Of a stretch of 64,000 nucleotides of DNA, positions 48,901 to 59,116 are shown in pieces. The DNA is from Luscinia megarhynchos (lineage: Eukaryota > Chordata > Aves > Passeriformes > Turdidae), in the NCBI GenBank assembly GCA_034336665.1, contig CM067565.1:81222858-81286857 (forward strand), in the 5' to 3' direction. The translations under genes were made by a program, and so were the position numbers. The notes beneath the pieces were generated by a model that saw only the letters and a program-made list of their open reading frames with translations, ran no database searches and was not told the origin of the DNA. Each line of letters starts with the position of its first letter. The stretch's first letter is position 1.

Positions 48901-51072
48901 GCTTGCTCAGCAGGTTGGGTTTGATGGTTGGGTTTCCTCCTTTCTCCTCAGACAAAGATCTGAAAACGGATGGGTTCAGCCTGGACTCCTGCCGCAACAT
49001 GGTCAACCTGATGGACGTATCCTCCTGGTGCTGTGGGCCAGGGCCAGTTTTCGTGGTGCTCAGCCTGCAAGAAACAAGACTTGTCTCTTGGAGCTGGGGC
49101 TTGGCTTTCCAGCAGTGCTGAAGCTGTTTAACTGGGGGAAGAAAGGAAGGGGTCAGTCCTTATGGCTTCAGGTTCACCTGCCCTGCACTCTTCAACTTTA
49201 GCAGCAGGTGTTTTGGCAGTCACCATCACTTCCCCTGCCTGCATGGGCCCTGGCTCTCCCACCAAAAGCTCAGCACGGTCCCAACCCATGCCTTCTACTT
49301 TCACCTCCAGGAGGAAGTTCCTGTGTTTCACTTCCCATGGGCTCCACAGCCTGATGTGCCTAGTGCTATTGTGCCACCCAGCCTTGGAGGCACGCCTGAA
49401 AGGGAAAAAGGGCTATTGGGCATTCTTTCCTGTCCAGCTGTTGTGAATGAGTCAAGTGACAGGAGCCATGGCCCGTGTCCTGCTTGTACAGGATATGCAG
49501 ATGTAGGATCAGGCAAGGAGCACCTCTGAGCCGTTTTCCAGCCTGGCCCCACAACATTCCTTTTTGCTGCAGGCCAGCCCAGCTGTGGTCCAAGGACAGC
49601 ACAGCAGTCTGCTTCCTACAGCAGCAGCACAGCTGCTCCCAGGGAGTGGCATGGCTGCTAGTTCAAGTGTTACCCTTTCCTTGCAGGCTTGCAGGCTCTT
49701 ATTTGGCTGATGCTGCAGGATAGAGGGGAAGGTTGGGGGAAAAATTGGGCAGGCCAAGTGTGTCCAGGCTTTTCTCACCTCCTGTGCCTGGGGTCTGGCA
49801 GCTTTGCCTTTGTACCCCCACCCTTCCCTGGCTGCTTTGACCTCCTTGACCCTTTGCTCCCAGAAAGACGGCAGTGCCCGCCTTGGGCTGGTGGAGTTCC
49901 AGATCCTGTGGAACAAGATCCGGAGCTGGCTGGTGAGGAGGAGAGGGGGCATGGTGCACTGCACAGGGGCAGCACCCCTCCTGGGGCAGCAAGGAGCGGG
50001 GACAGGCAGCCTGGAGGCCACAGGAGTGCTCCCTTCATGTCCTCTGTGATGTTTTTGCAGACGATCTATCGCCAGTATGACCTGGATAAGTCGGGCACCA
50101 TGAGCTCCTATGAGATGCGCATGGCTCTGGAGTCAGCCGGTACGTCTGGAGGATGGGACTGGGCTGGAGGCTGGGGAGGGGCTCCTGCTGTCACAGTCCT
50201 GTCCCAAACAGCAGGAGAAGAGCGTAGCCAGCCTGTATTACATGCTTGAAGCCAACCTGTTGTAGTGAGATGTGGCCCGTGTATGCACCAGGCTTTCTGC
50301 ATCACAGCTGTGCCAAGTGCTGGAGCCTCAGAGTTAGAGATGCACGCAAGATGGTCCCACCCTCTGTCCTCCTCTGACCTGCAGAATCCCATCCTGGCAA
50401 AGCAAAGGCCTGGGGTGGATCAGTGAGCTAACTAGTCATATATGGCTGCAGGCAGAGCATCCCCTCTCCCTCCTGAGGCTGGACACGGGTGACACTTCCT
50501 TGGGTGGGTTGGTGGGCCTTTGGTGTGGGTGCATGGACTTTCACAACTACACCCTGCTCTCCTGCCTCCCTGGAGGCTGACTGCTCTCTGCCTTGCAGGT
50601 TTCAAGCTGAACAACAAGCTGCATCAGGTGGTGGTGGCCCGCTATGCAGACAATGACATGGGCGTGGACTTTGACAACTTTGTGTGCTGCCTCCTGAAGC
50701 TGGAGACCATGTTCAGTGAGTGACGTGCCTGGGGCAGGGAGGGCAGAACAGAGAGATGTGTTGCTCACTTTGCTCGTGTCCCTGCAGGGTTCTTCCGTAG
50801 CATGGACCCTGAAGGCACTGGCACTGCTGTCATGAACCTTTCTGAGGTGAGAGTTCAGCCCAGGGAAAGTTGGGGTAGGAAACAAGCATTAGGGTGAATG
50901 GGGCATCTGGGGTGGGTGGTAGAACCCAGAAAAGATCAAGATAAATAAACAGAACTGCTGCAGGCTCTATGTTTCTTGGAGGGCTGTTAAAATTGACTCA
51001 TGCCAAAAATGCACCCTGCTCATCCCTTCTCCCTCTCCCTCCCAGTGGCTGCTGCTGACGATGTGTGGCTAG
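42944..51072 (+). CDS. CAPN11: CAPN11, avian mu/m-type calpain catalytic subunit
   Basis: This is a calcium-activated cytosolic cysteine protease. The spliced protein is 705 residues. Coding exons: 42981-43226, 43776-43845, 44847-44965, 45103-45236, 45468-45636, 46039-46122, 46207-46292, 46485-46559, 46995-47155, 47234-47403, 47607-47618, 47891-48102, 48222-48261, 48431-48496, 48802-48859, 48952-49016, 49864-49932, 50061-50139, 50599-50715, 50788-50846 and 51046-51072. The catalytic triad is intact: Cys108 in [10 protein letters not shown], His265 in KGHAYSV and Asn289 in RNPWG. The order is N-terminal helix (1-20), CysPc protease core (about 46-355), C2-like CBSW domain (about 356-515) and penta-EF-hand domain (about 535-705, for example [13 protein letters not shown] and [12 protein letters not shown]). 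It ends in LLLTMCG. It reads as the chicken mu/m-calpain, whose orthology to mammalian CAPN11 is supported here by the TMEM63B neighbour. CAPN1 and CAPN2 are the alternatives. Confidence 0.95.
44847..44965 (+). CDS. CAPN11: CAPN11 exon with catalytic cysteine
   Basis: This exon completes the split Gly codon of [15 protein letters not shown] and holds the nucleophile Cys108. The following segment [16 protein letters not shown] is typical of the protease core subdomain PC1. Confidence 0.93.
45237..45320 (+). repeat. CAPN11: 25-bp minisatellite carrying four copies of the CAPN11 exon 4 splice donor
   Basis: The exon end GCCTATGCCAA and the donor gtgggt are repeated in near-identical 25-bp units (AAGTGGGTATCCCAAGGCCT plus GTGCC). 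Donor-like GTGGGT sites fall at 45237, 45262, 45287 and 45312. The first is the one that joins in frame to the acceptor at 45467, giving AYAK-LNGCYES. Minus-strand open frames here are repeat artefacts. Confidence 0.9.
47607..47618 (+). CDS. CAPN11: CAPN11 12-nt microexon
   Basis: The four codons VPEE lie between CTGTCTGCAG and gtacgt. They join YE and [11 protein letters not shown] in the C2-like domain, and both introns are phase 0. A very short exon at this place is, to my knowledge, a conserved feature of classical calpain genes. Without it the tight match to avian calpain (YEVPEEAQG) would be lost. Confidence 0.85.
49017..49863 (+). other. CAPN11: Probable U12-type (minor spliceosome) intron of CAPN11
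   Basis: The donor is GTATCCTCC, which fits the U12 consensus (GTATCCTT) rather than the U2 GTRAGT pattern. Near the 3' end, CTCCTTGACC (49842-49851) differs from the U12 branch-site consensus TTCCTTRACY at the first base only. Its branch adenosine at 49849 lies 14 bases before the exon, in the window required for U12 introns. The intron separates LMD from KDGSARL in an EF-hand. Confidence 0.75.
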
Positions 51073-52335
51073 GAGTTACAACAGATCTGCTGCAGCTGGG
51101 ACACCCCAACGGGCCAGGCCCACTCCAAGTGCCTCCCCTTGGATCTATGGATACAGGATACTCTTCTCCCCTTGCTCCATCCCACGCTGAGCCACCAGCC
51201 CTGCCTCCCAGCAAGCCTCACACCATCTTCTCCAGTGGACCAGGGGTCAAGGCAGGCAGGGGATTCCCTTCTCCTCTTCTGGGCTGGACTTCTTTCCACT
51301 CCCCCTTGCCCCCTGTCACCCCAGAACAGGAGGAGGGTGAGCAGCATGGGGTACCTGTGAATCCCTGCAGGGTGGCAGGCTGGAGGCCAGCTGCAGAGCA
51401 GGGAGGCAGCTGCTGGGGCATGAGGGGGAGGACACTCGTAGCACTTGCTCTAGTGCTGACCCATCCCCTCTGGCACACATTGCCTATCTGTGCACCCACT
51501 CCTGGGAGCATCAGCACTATTGCCTTGCTCAGGCAGCAGGTTCCTGAGGGAGCCACAGTGGCCTTCTGGGAGGAGGAATGGCCATACTCACTATCATGAA
51601 GCCCTTGCACCATACTTATCACCACTAAGCACGACCAAAGCGTGGAGCCTGCTGGCTCTTCTCTGCGTGGCCTTCAACACATCCCTTCCACCTCCATGCC
51701 CACCTCTGGGCCAAGCCCTACAACTCAAGCACTGAATGTTTTGGGGCTCCTCTGTCATGGGAACACACGTGACCCTGCAGTGCAGCTGCAGCTCCTCTTG
51801 CCCACGTAGGCACGGCTATGCCATCACTGTCACAGCAGCCCGGCCTCCCCTCCCATCCCTGGGAGCTCCTGGCACATCTGCTGCCCTTGGTCATGGCCCA
51901 CAGCAGGGCTGGGGGGTACAGCACCCAAGAGGCAATGCCTTCCTCCAGAGAGCAAGGGGTGGTGGTTTAGGAGGGTCTTTGGCACAGAGCCGGGTTTTTC
52001 TCCCAATCCCTCATCCTCCCACACTGTAACACTCTGCTCTCAGCTTGGGCTCCTTTGCCCAGTGCAGGATGGACTCCAGTGCCAACATATTTGCACTTCT
52101 CTGTGCTACTCCATTGCCCTCACCTTCTTCTGGGGCAATGGGGTGGCTCCAGCCTGGCAGTGGGTAGGGCCCGTCCCCTGCTCTGCAGAGGCAGGCAGGC
52201 AGTTTGCTTCCCCCAGACCCCTGTTGTCACTGGAGGATGCACCTGCAGCAATAACCACTGCTGCCTGCCCGGCAGCTCTGCTTCCTCACCCTGCTCACTG
52301 TTCTCTCCAGGAATAAACAGATCTGTTAGACCTGT
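51073..52335 (+). other. CAPN11: CAPN11 3' untranslated region
   Basis: Non-coding GC-rich sequence follows the TAG stop. A canonical AATAAA lies at 52312-52317 within CCAGGAATAAACAG, so cleavage is expected around 52330-52340. Open frames within it (for example 51000-51599) have no supporting features. Confidence 0.6.
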
Positions 52336-55300
52336 GGTCTGGGAGGTGTCCTGAGCTCTGTGTCCTCCCTCTGCTCACCCTGCTCTGGTGCACAGCCAAG
52401 CCCAGGTCACGCTGCTTGCCCAGCCCGGGTCAAAGGTGGAGCAGCAACATCAGGGCAGTCTTGCTGTGGGGCTGGAGATATCCACGTTCCCTAGGGCTTT
52501 AAAAAACTTGCCTCTTCCTTTGCATGGTGTCTCAATGCTGACACATAGGGCAGCACCATGTAAGAGAGAGGGAAGGGAGCATGCTCTTAGAGAAAGGTGT
52601 CTTGTGGAGGCTGGGGAGGGGAAAGAGGATAGGATGGAGTTAACAATGGAGCTGGTGGAAGTGGAGAGCAGCCTGGAACTCTGGACCCTGGAAGGGGACC
52701 AAAAGGTTTATTTCTTCTCTGGATACAGCCTGTGGGAAAGTGAATGTTTTCCCCTGCTTCCTTTGAGGTCATGCCAGTTACAGCTAGAAGCAGAAAGCTT
52801 TCCATGAAAATGGCAGTGGAGTGCTGGATGGTGGGGCTTTTCATAGCATGGCTCAGGGCAGGACTTGCTGTCAGTGCATCCTGCTCCTTGCTCACACTCC
52901 AGAAGGACATTGCAGCTGGGATGGCCCAGGGGTGCTCTGCATTTGTAGGAGGAGTGACCCTGGAGACCTTATCCATCCCAGCATCCCAATATCCCTTATA
53001 TGAGTGCCTTTTGGACCAGCCCAGCTCTCTGGGACCAGTGTCCCCACAGTGGGGCAGCACCCAGTTCTGGGGCAAGCCAACCTGGCTCAGAGCACAGACA
53101 GGAGCTGAGGTGTGCTGGCAGGAGGAAACAGCTCCCCAGCTGCCTTACAAGGCTGCCCTCTCCCACAGAGGCTCTCCAGGGCTGAATGGAGGTGGGCTAC
53201 TTGTGCTTGTCTCTTGACTACCTGTGGGCTGAGCTGTCTCCCAGGTTGGTGAGCTTAGGGCTCACCAGCCCAGGCTTCCTGCTCCTCCATGCAGTCCCAA
53301 ATGCCCTGCAGAACAAGGCTCAGGTGGGACAGAACGGGGTGCAGGCAGGCAGAGCTGTCCCAGCTGCAGGGCCTCATCACACACACACAGGCCCAATTGT
53401 AGGGCACGGTGACACCCTGGCTTTGGGGTGACAGGTGCCCCTGGCGTAGCCTTACCAGAAGGCCCATCCCTCCCTCCTCTGGTGCCAGCTGGCAGATCCC
53501 TTCCCTCGCTGGCCCTGGCAGCTGGCAGGCCAGTATCAGCAAGGGGTCAGCAGGCAGGGCTTCCCCAGCTGCCAGCTCATGCCACTAAAAGCAGCCTGGC
53601 TCATCCCCCTCCTTGCAAAGGGGACAAGGAGGATGCCCAGCAGAGAGAGGCCTTAAATGCTGAGGTGAGGCGAGTAGCAACGGGGCAAGATGTGACCAAA
53701 GCTGCTCTTAGCTCTGGGTTTGTCTTGGGACAGGCACTAGCCAGCAAAAGCCAGCTCACCCTGCTTCTGCCTATCCCAAAGGTCTTGGTGAGCCAGCAGG
53801 GCCCATGGATGCACAGCACCACTGCTCCTGCTCCCCAGCATCCCGGGATCTCCTGCACCTCACAGGGCCCTGCTTCCCGCAGCCCAGAGCTGCCTGCCCT
53901 TCCTGGGGGTTCCCCTGTCTCCCAGCAGCTGCTCCTGTCCATCCCCAGACACAGGAGGGGGTCAGGACAGAGCCCATCCCCACCTGGCCCAGCAGCTGCC
54001 CCAGCAGCTGGGCTCTGGCATCTCCCCCTGGCTACATTCGCTGTGCCCCGGCCCACGGCCGCGGGAATGTCATTGCCGCGGGCACAAGGGGCCTTTGTCT
54101 GAGCACAGACGGGCTGTGGGGCCCAGCCCAGCATCTCCAGCCACAGCCACAGCTGAGGGCCCGTGGGTGGGCAGCAGCTGACTCTGGCATGGCCCCACAG
54201 CTCCTGAGGCACGGCAGTCTGCAAGGGATATCAGGGAGGAAAGCCCTCTCCTCATCCTCCTTGTCCCTCCGGCACCAGCAGCATCCTGCAGTCACTGCTG
54301 GCTCGGGAAGCATCACACTAGTAAGCCTCAGCACCTCGTGCCAAGGGATGCTAAGGGCTCAGCCACCCCAGGAGGGCAGCAGGAGGGCTGGGACTTGGGG
54401 CAGGGGCCAGGAGCACCAGCCAGCAGCTGCTGGATTCGGCCTTTTTCAACAGCTGCCATCCCAGAGCCAGCAGCAGGGAATGTGCATGGGCTGGGGCTTT
54501 CCAAGGCCTGGCCACAGAGCATTAAACAACCTATTTATAGCACTTACATCCCTCCTCAGTAGGAATGGCCTGTGCTCCTCCTGCACCGGGCTGGGTGCTT
54601 GGGTGCCACCACTGTCCCCACACCAGCACCTTCTGGGATCCCTGCCAGAAGGATGGGGTTTCCTAAAACCAAAATACTTCTGGGCTTCCTGACTCTCATC
54701 TTCCTCCCCTTGTCATTTCTGAGAACTCCCAGTGCTGCCCAGAGCAAGATCTGCAGCAAATCTCATACATCTTGTGAAGATGCCCTTCTTCCCAGGATCC
54801 CTGCAGAATCCTATGGAGATTTTATCATGCAACAGCCTATTGTGGCATCAGCAGGTGCCGATGGTTGCCCTCCCATGGAGCAGAGATGAGTGCTGGCAGG
54901 TCACTCATGGATGGGGTGGCCTAAGGGGTGCCAGATTTGCCTGTTGTGTGATGGAGTATGGGACTGCTTGGAAGACATTCCCTCCTCAGAAGGGCAGCAG
55001 CAACCAAGGAGTTGTACCAGGAGGTAGCAGTGCCATCTCCTGCCCAGATGCTGGCATGTCACACACCCTCCAGCTGTGCCTCCCCTGAGGTGACTCCCAA
55101 CGGGTCCATGCTCTCCCGGAGGAGGAGGAGGAGGTGGTGGCTCCAACCCCAGGATCTGCCCAGGGGATGTGTGGGCTGTGAGCTCACCTGTGCTCAGCAG
55201 CAAGGAAGGGGCTGGGCTTTGGACAAGCTGAATTCTCAAGGCTTTGGGATGGCAGGGAGGAGAAGACAAGAGGACAGCTCTGCACAGTCCTGTCACCCCA

Positions 55301-57780
55301 CTGAGGACAAACTCCTGTGTGAGCTGCTTCCAGCCCTGCTATCCCACCAGCATTGCTCCACCCACTTACCAGAAGCCCAAATCATCCTGATGCTGCCCCA
55401 GGGAATCTCCTGCTCCTTGTTTGCTGGTGTACAGCTGTTAACTGATCATCTGAGAGAAGTAAGTACTATGGAGGGGTATACAGTCCCTGTTTAGGCTCGG
55501 GAAGTGGATCACAGCCCTTCCCATCATTTAATAGGTGATATGTGGTTGTGCAATTGATACAACAAAGAAAACGGATGCCTGAAAGGAAGTGGTCTTGACA
55601 CATACCCAGTAAAACACAAGCCAACCATCTGGTGAGGAATTTTGAGTCCCTTTGGTGGAGAAGGATGAAACATAGACAAGTAAAAAGTGTTGAGAGACAG
55701 AGCAGTGATTGCAGGACCACAAAGTCCTCCATGGATCAGAGAAGTTACAGCAAAGGCTCTACATGTCTTGGGCTAGGAAACACACGGGCAGGACTCTGCT
55801 GCCCTAAATCTTGCATTTTGAAGCAGATTGTAGTGAGATTTTGGGTTTTTTCAAGGTTACATTCTCTTCCCAGCACTATGCCTGATTCGACAGAGGAGCA
55901 AGTTTATATCCCTTCATCTCCCTGGCCTGTACTTTTGCCCAGTTGGAGGCTAAGGACCCTGACCTTCCAGATGGGGAAAGAGACTTGGCAAGATCTCTGC
56001 ATTTTTGGCAAGAGACAAAAATCTGCCTTTCTATGAGTCCCAAGAGCTTGGCAATTAAGCCCTGCCCCACCTTCTTCCAAATGATCAGATGTTGCAAGCA
56101 CCTGGCTCTCAAAGCAGGGTGAGAGCCTGCTGTGCTCCCTCCCCGGGAAGGAACAGGTTTCTGCAGAGGCCACACACTACAGCCCCTTTGTTCCCAAATA
56201 ATTTTCCATCCACTCCCTTGTGTATCTCAGCAACATTACAATCAGATACAACAACAACAACGTAACATCCAGAGGCAACGCTCCCAGGAATGTGTCGCAG
56301 CATCTCTGCACCTGGTCAGTTCCTCCCTTTCCCGGTGGGACTGGAGCACAGGATTCCCTCAGTAGGGATGGAAGGATGATCAGTTCCCCTAGTTCAGGCA
56401 GGGCTTTTCCTAGGAAAAGGCTCCCCAGGAAGTAAGATGTCCGCTCTCCTCCATTACTGTCATCACTCACACTGACCTGGGATGCTGCATTTTCATCCCA
56501 GTGGTCCCCAGCCTGCTCAGAGCCAGGATGCTGCAAGAGCCCTCTGCACAAGGAGAGGATATTCCTAATGGAGCTGTACTGCTGGGGAAATCAAGGCACC
56601 AAGCAAGGCTCAGCCAGGACTGGCTGCAGCACAGCGAACCCAGGAGTCTCAAGAGCAGGCCAAGCACCGCAGCCGCTGCCTCCCTGATGGAAGGGGAGAT
56701 GCTCCCTCGTGGGGAAACGTAAACCCTGACATGGCTGCAGCCAGGTTTTGGCTCCTGCTTCCTTGGTGTGAGCTCTCCGCTCCCCGTGAGGCAGACAGGA
56801 CGGAGCGGCGGCAGCGCACAGCACAGCCCTCTGACCACGGGCACACCCGGAGCCTCCGGGAGGCCAGTCCCAAGGGGCTGACGTCAACCCTCGGGGCTCT
56901 GGGGCCATCGGGGAGCTGTGTCTGCTTTCAGCACGTGGTGTCCCTGTGCGGAGGCATGGCCAGCCTGCTTTCCTCATCCATGGCTGCCTCCCTGGGAAGA
57001 ATCCGTGGGGCTGGGAAAGGTCACTCTGGCTGAACTAACCACCCTTGGATGGGATTTACTGGGCAAGGGACAGCTTGCAGCAGGCAGGCAGGGAAATGGA
57101 GCAATTGCTTTTGGTCCCTTGTGTCTGTTCATTCTCCTAAATTCTTCTTGAGTGAGAGCCAAAAAGTAGGGCCTTGGCAGGGTTTTGGAAGGGAACAAGG
57201 GGAGGAAATGCAGACAGACATCCACCAGGAACAAAACAAAAGTTCGGCACAGAAGGGAAGCGGAGGGGTACAGACATGGCCATGGACCTTCCTGCCTGCA
57301 CCCTCACTCTGGCTAGCTTGTGCTGCCCTGGCTGCTTGCCCCAGTTAACTCAGCTTGGGAACACTGGGACACAGCTGGGAAGTGCAGGACACTCCTTACC
57401 ATCCTGCTCTTGAGCCACTCATGGAGCCAAATCAAAGCTCTTTCTCAGCGGAGTACCCAACTGCTCCTCAGTGTATTGCACCCTGGGCATCCCTTGCCCA
57501 CTCTCCTTGTTGGCTCACCTGGCCCTTATGGGAGCAGGGTGACAATTGCTGGCACTGGCAGGGAATGACAGGCGAGCATACTTTGGACTCAGCTGCCTGC
57601 TCAAGAGCTATGGCAAAGCCTTGTAGAGAAACAGAACCCCACCCTGCCAGCCCACATTTCTGTGGTGGGCAGATGTTGACTCTCCCTCGCCCCCCTTCTC
57701 TCCCCTACACTGCCACCCCAACAAATGGGGCCTCGGCTGTGAAGCAGTATCACTTTCAGGGAGTGTGTGTCGGGCCTGAG
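52336..57780. other. CAPN11-MYMX intergenic DNA
   Basis: I find no supported gene. The longest open frame (53805-54692 +) is Pro/Ser/Gly-rich, has no recognisable domain and overlaps the E-box cluster. A GGA/GGT trinucleotide run lies at about 55119-55140 and an AAC run at 56249-56261. A minus-strand Cys/Leu-rich frame at 55466-55732 could be decayed mobile-element sequence, but I cannot assign it. Confidence 0.55.
53926..54540. promoter_or_regulatory. Candidate muscle enhancer: seven E-boxes, TEAD and MEF2 motifs
   Basis: CAGCTG E-boxes occur at 53926, 53993, 54005, 54150, 54175, 54424 and 54450. They are followed by the TEAD/MCAT-type core GGAATG (54477-54482) and a perfect MEF2 site CTATTTATAG (54531-54540). 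CAGCTG is the favoured MyoD/myogenin site. The block lies 3.6-4.2 kb upstream of the myoblast-fusion gene MYMX and about 2 kb downstream of CAPN11. The motifs are seen; the function is inferred. Confidence 0.45.
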
Positions 57781-57784
57781 AGGA

Positions 57785-57951
57785 GGGGGCATTTAAATGA
57801 ACAGCTGGGGGCTTTTTGTCGTCCCTTGCTCTGAAGCTGTTCCTGCCATTTGGGCTGGTGGCAGGCTCACGCTGAGGGAAGCTGAGCAGTCCCGGCTGCT
57901 CCGGGAGAAAGAGCTGAGTGGTGTCCCGGAGCAGGAAGGCTCCCAAAGAGG
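57785..57951 (+). promoter_or_regulatory. MYMX: MYMX core promoter and 5' non-coding exon
   Basis: The TATA-like ATTTAAATGA (57791-57800) is directly followed by the E-box CAGCTG (57802-57807). About 145 bases on, AAAGAGG precedes a strong donor gtaaga at 57952. A matching acceptor GGCTACTGCAG ends at 58096, 45 bases before the MYMX start codon, giving a short 5' UTR intron (57952-58096). I see no upstream ATG in the two UTR pieces. Another CAGCTG lies at 57590. Position of the transcription start is inferred. Confidence 0.5.
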
Positions 57952-59116
57952 GTAAGAGCGACCCGGGAGAGCAGCGGGAAGGAGCCCCTCCAGCGCTTCT
58001 CCCTCGAGCCTGCCCCAAGCAGCCCTGCTCTCAGGGGGGCGCGGACCCCCCAGCCCGCAAGCCGTGAGGAGCTGCCGAGCACCCCGGCTACTGCAGGTCA
58101 GCCGGGGGTGTGCCGCCGTGCCCGCAGGCTCGGGGGGCAGCATGCCCGCCCCGCCGCTGGCCGCCCCGCTGCTGCGCGCCCTGCTCGCCCGCCTGCTGCC
58201 GCTGGCCCGCCGGCGCCTGCTGCCGCCGCTCCGCCGCCTGGGGCGCCGGCTGCGCTCCCGGGAGAGCCGCCAGGCCCTGCTCACCTGCCTGCTCTGCCTC
58301 CTCAACCTGCGCAAGAAGGCGGACGACTGAAGCCGGCCGGCAAGGGCAGGGACGGGACGGGACGGAGCCGGCGGGGCGCGGCGGCTCCTCCCGCCCGCCC
58401 GGCCCGCCGCGGGAGGAGGGACCGGGCAGGGGAAGGGACGCGCCCCGGCGGGGGCGGACGGCCCGCCCAGGCAGCCGAGGCCGGACGGCTGCCCGTCCTC
58501 GCCGCTCCGGCCATGGTCGCTGGGCCGCCCCCCGCCCCGCTGCCCCCCGCCGCGGGGCCGCCCCGCCGCTGAGCGCCCTCGCCCGCCCCGGGCACGGAGC
58601 CGGCGCTGCCCGGGCCATCTCCATCACCCGCTCTCCCGGACGGCGGGGGCCCCGCACTGCCCGGGCCGGGACCCCCAGTGCCCGCAGCGGGCAGCGGGGA
58701 GGGCGAGGATGTCGGGCAGCACGGCCAGGAAGGTGCAGCCCTTCACCATCAGCACCAGGCTCTCGCTGCCCAAGTGTGCCGCGGACTTCTCCGGAGACGC
58801 CTGCCCCGGCATCGCGCTCGCCTCCGCGCTGGACAGCCACCGCGGCCTCCGCCGCAGCATCAACGAGCGCATCTCCCTCTACCTGGCCCACGCCCGGGCC
58901 GCCCCCCGCAGCCCCAGCCCCGGGGAGGACGGCGGCACCGACGAGGAGCGGCTGAACCGCAGCTCCCTAGCCCGCTCCATCAAGAAGATCACGCTGTCCA
59001 ACTGGTACGGGGACGCTGGCACGGGAGAGGCGGGCGGACCCGGGGACCCTGCCCGCGCCGGCGGCGAGAGGAACCACAACAACAACAACAGCCGGACAGG
59101 GAAAGCTCAGTTCAAG
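57950..59116. promoter_or_regulatory. CpG-rich island over MYMX and the first exon of the next gene
   Basis: CpG dinucleotides are dense from about 57.95 to 59.11 kb, peaking around 58.1-58.6 kb, and fall away on both sides. The island covers the MYMX coding exon, the 378 bases between the two reading frames and the first exon of the downstream gene. It is the likely promoter of that downstream gene. Confidence 0.6.
58142..58330 (+). CDS. MYMX: MYMX, myomixer/myomerger/minion fusogenic micropeptide
   Basis: This is a 62-residue membrane micropeptide that, with myomaker, drives fusion of myoblasts into myotubes by acting at the plasma membrane. The sequence shows a hydrophobic Leu-rich N-terminal segment (about 5-28), a basic region RRLGRRLRSR (31-40), and then the hallmark AxLyCxL motif as ALLTCLL (residues 45-51). 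The motif sits in an amphipathic Leu-rich helix followed by RKKADD. The human protein, as I recall it, has the same layout and the same motif (ALLGCLL) but is 84 residues, so the bird form lacks the C-terminal tail. The start codon has A at -3. It is encoded in one coding exon behind a likely 5' UTR intron. The neighbours TMEM63B and CAPN11 agree with the human location. Strong CpG content gives Arg/Leu/Pro-rich antisense frames that are not genes. Confidence 0.9.
   Translation: MPAPPLAAPLLRALLARLLPLARRRLLPPLRRLGRRLRSRESRQALLTCLLCLLNLRKKADD

Noticed and set aside
53805..54692. 295-codon plus-strand frame between CAPN11 and MYMX
   Set aside because: It is low-complexity with no domain, and no splice sites or Kozak signal distinguish it. 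The E-box cluster explains the CAG-rich text.
55466..55732. Cys/Leu-rich minus-strand frame
   Set aside because: It could be a decayed transposon piece or chance. I recognise no family, so no gene was called.
57793..58891. Two long Arg/Gly/Pro-rich minus-strand frames (173 and 267 codons)
   Set aside because: They are shadows of the CpG-rich MYMX coding exon and the next gene's first exon.
58108..58955. Plus-strand frames of 154 and 281 codons overlapping MYMX in other frames
   Set aside because: They have extreme Pro/Ala/Arg content and no recognisable motif, whereas the MYMX frame carries the family motif.
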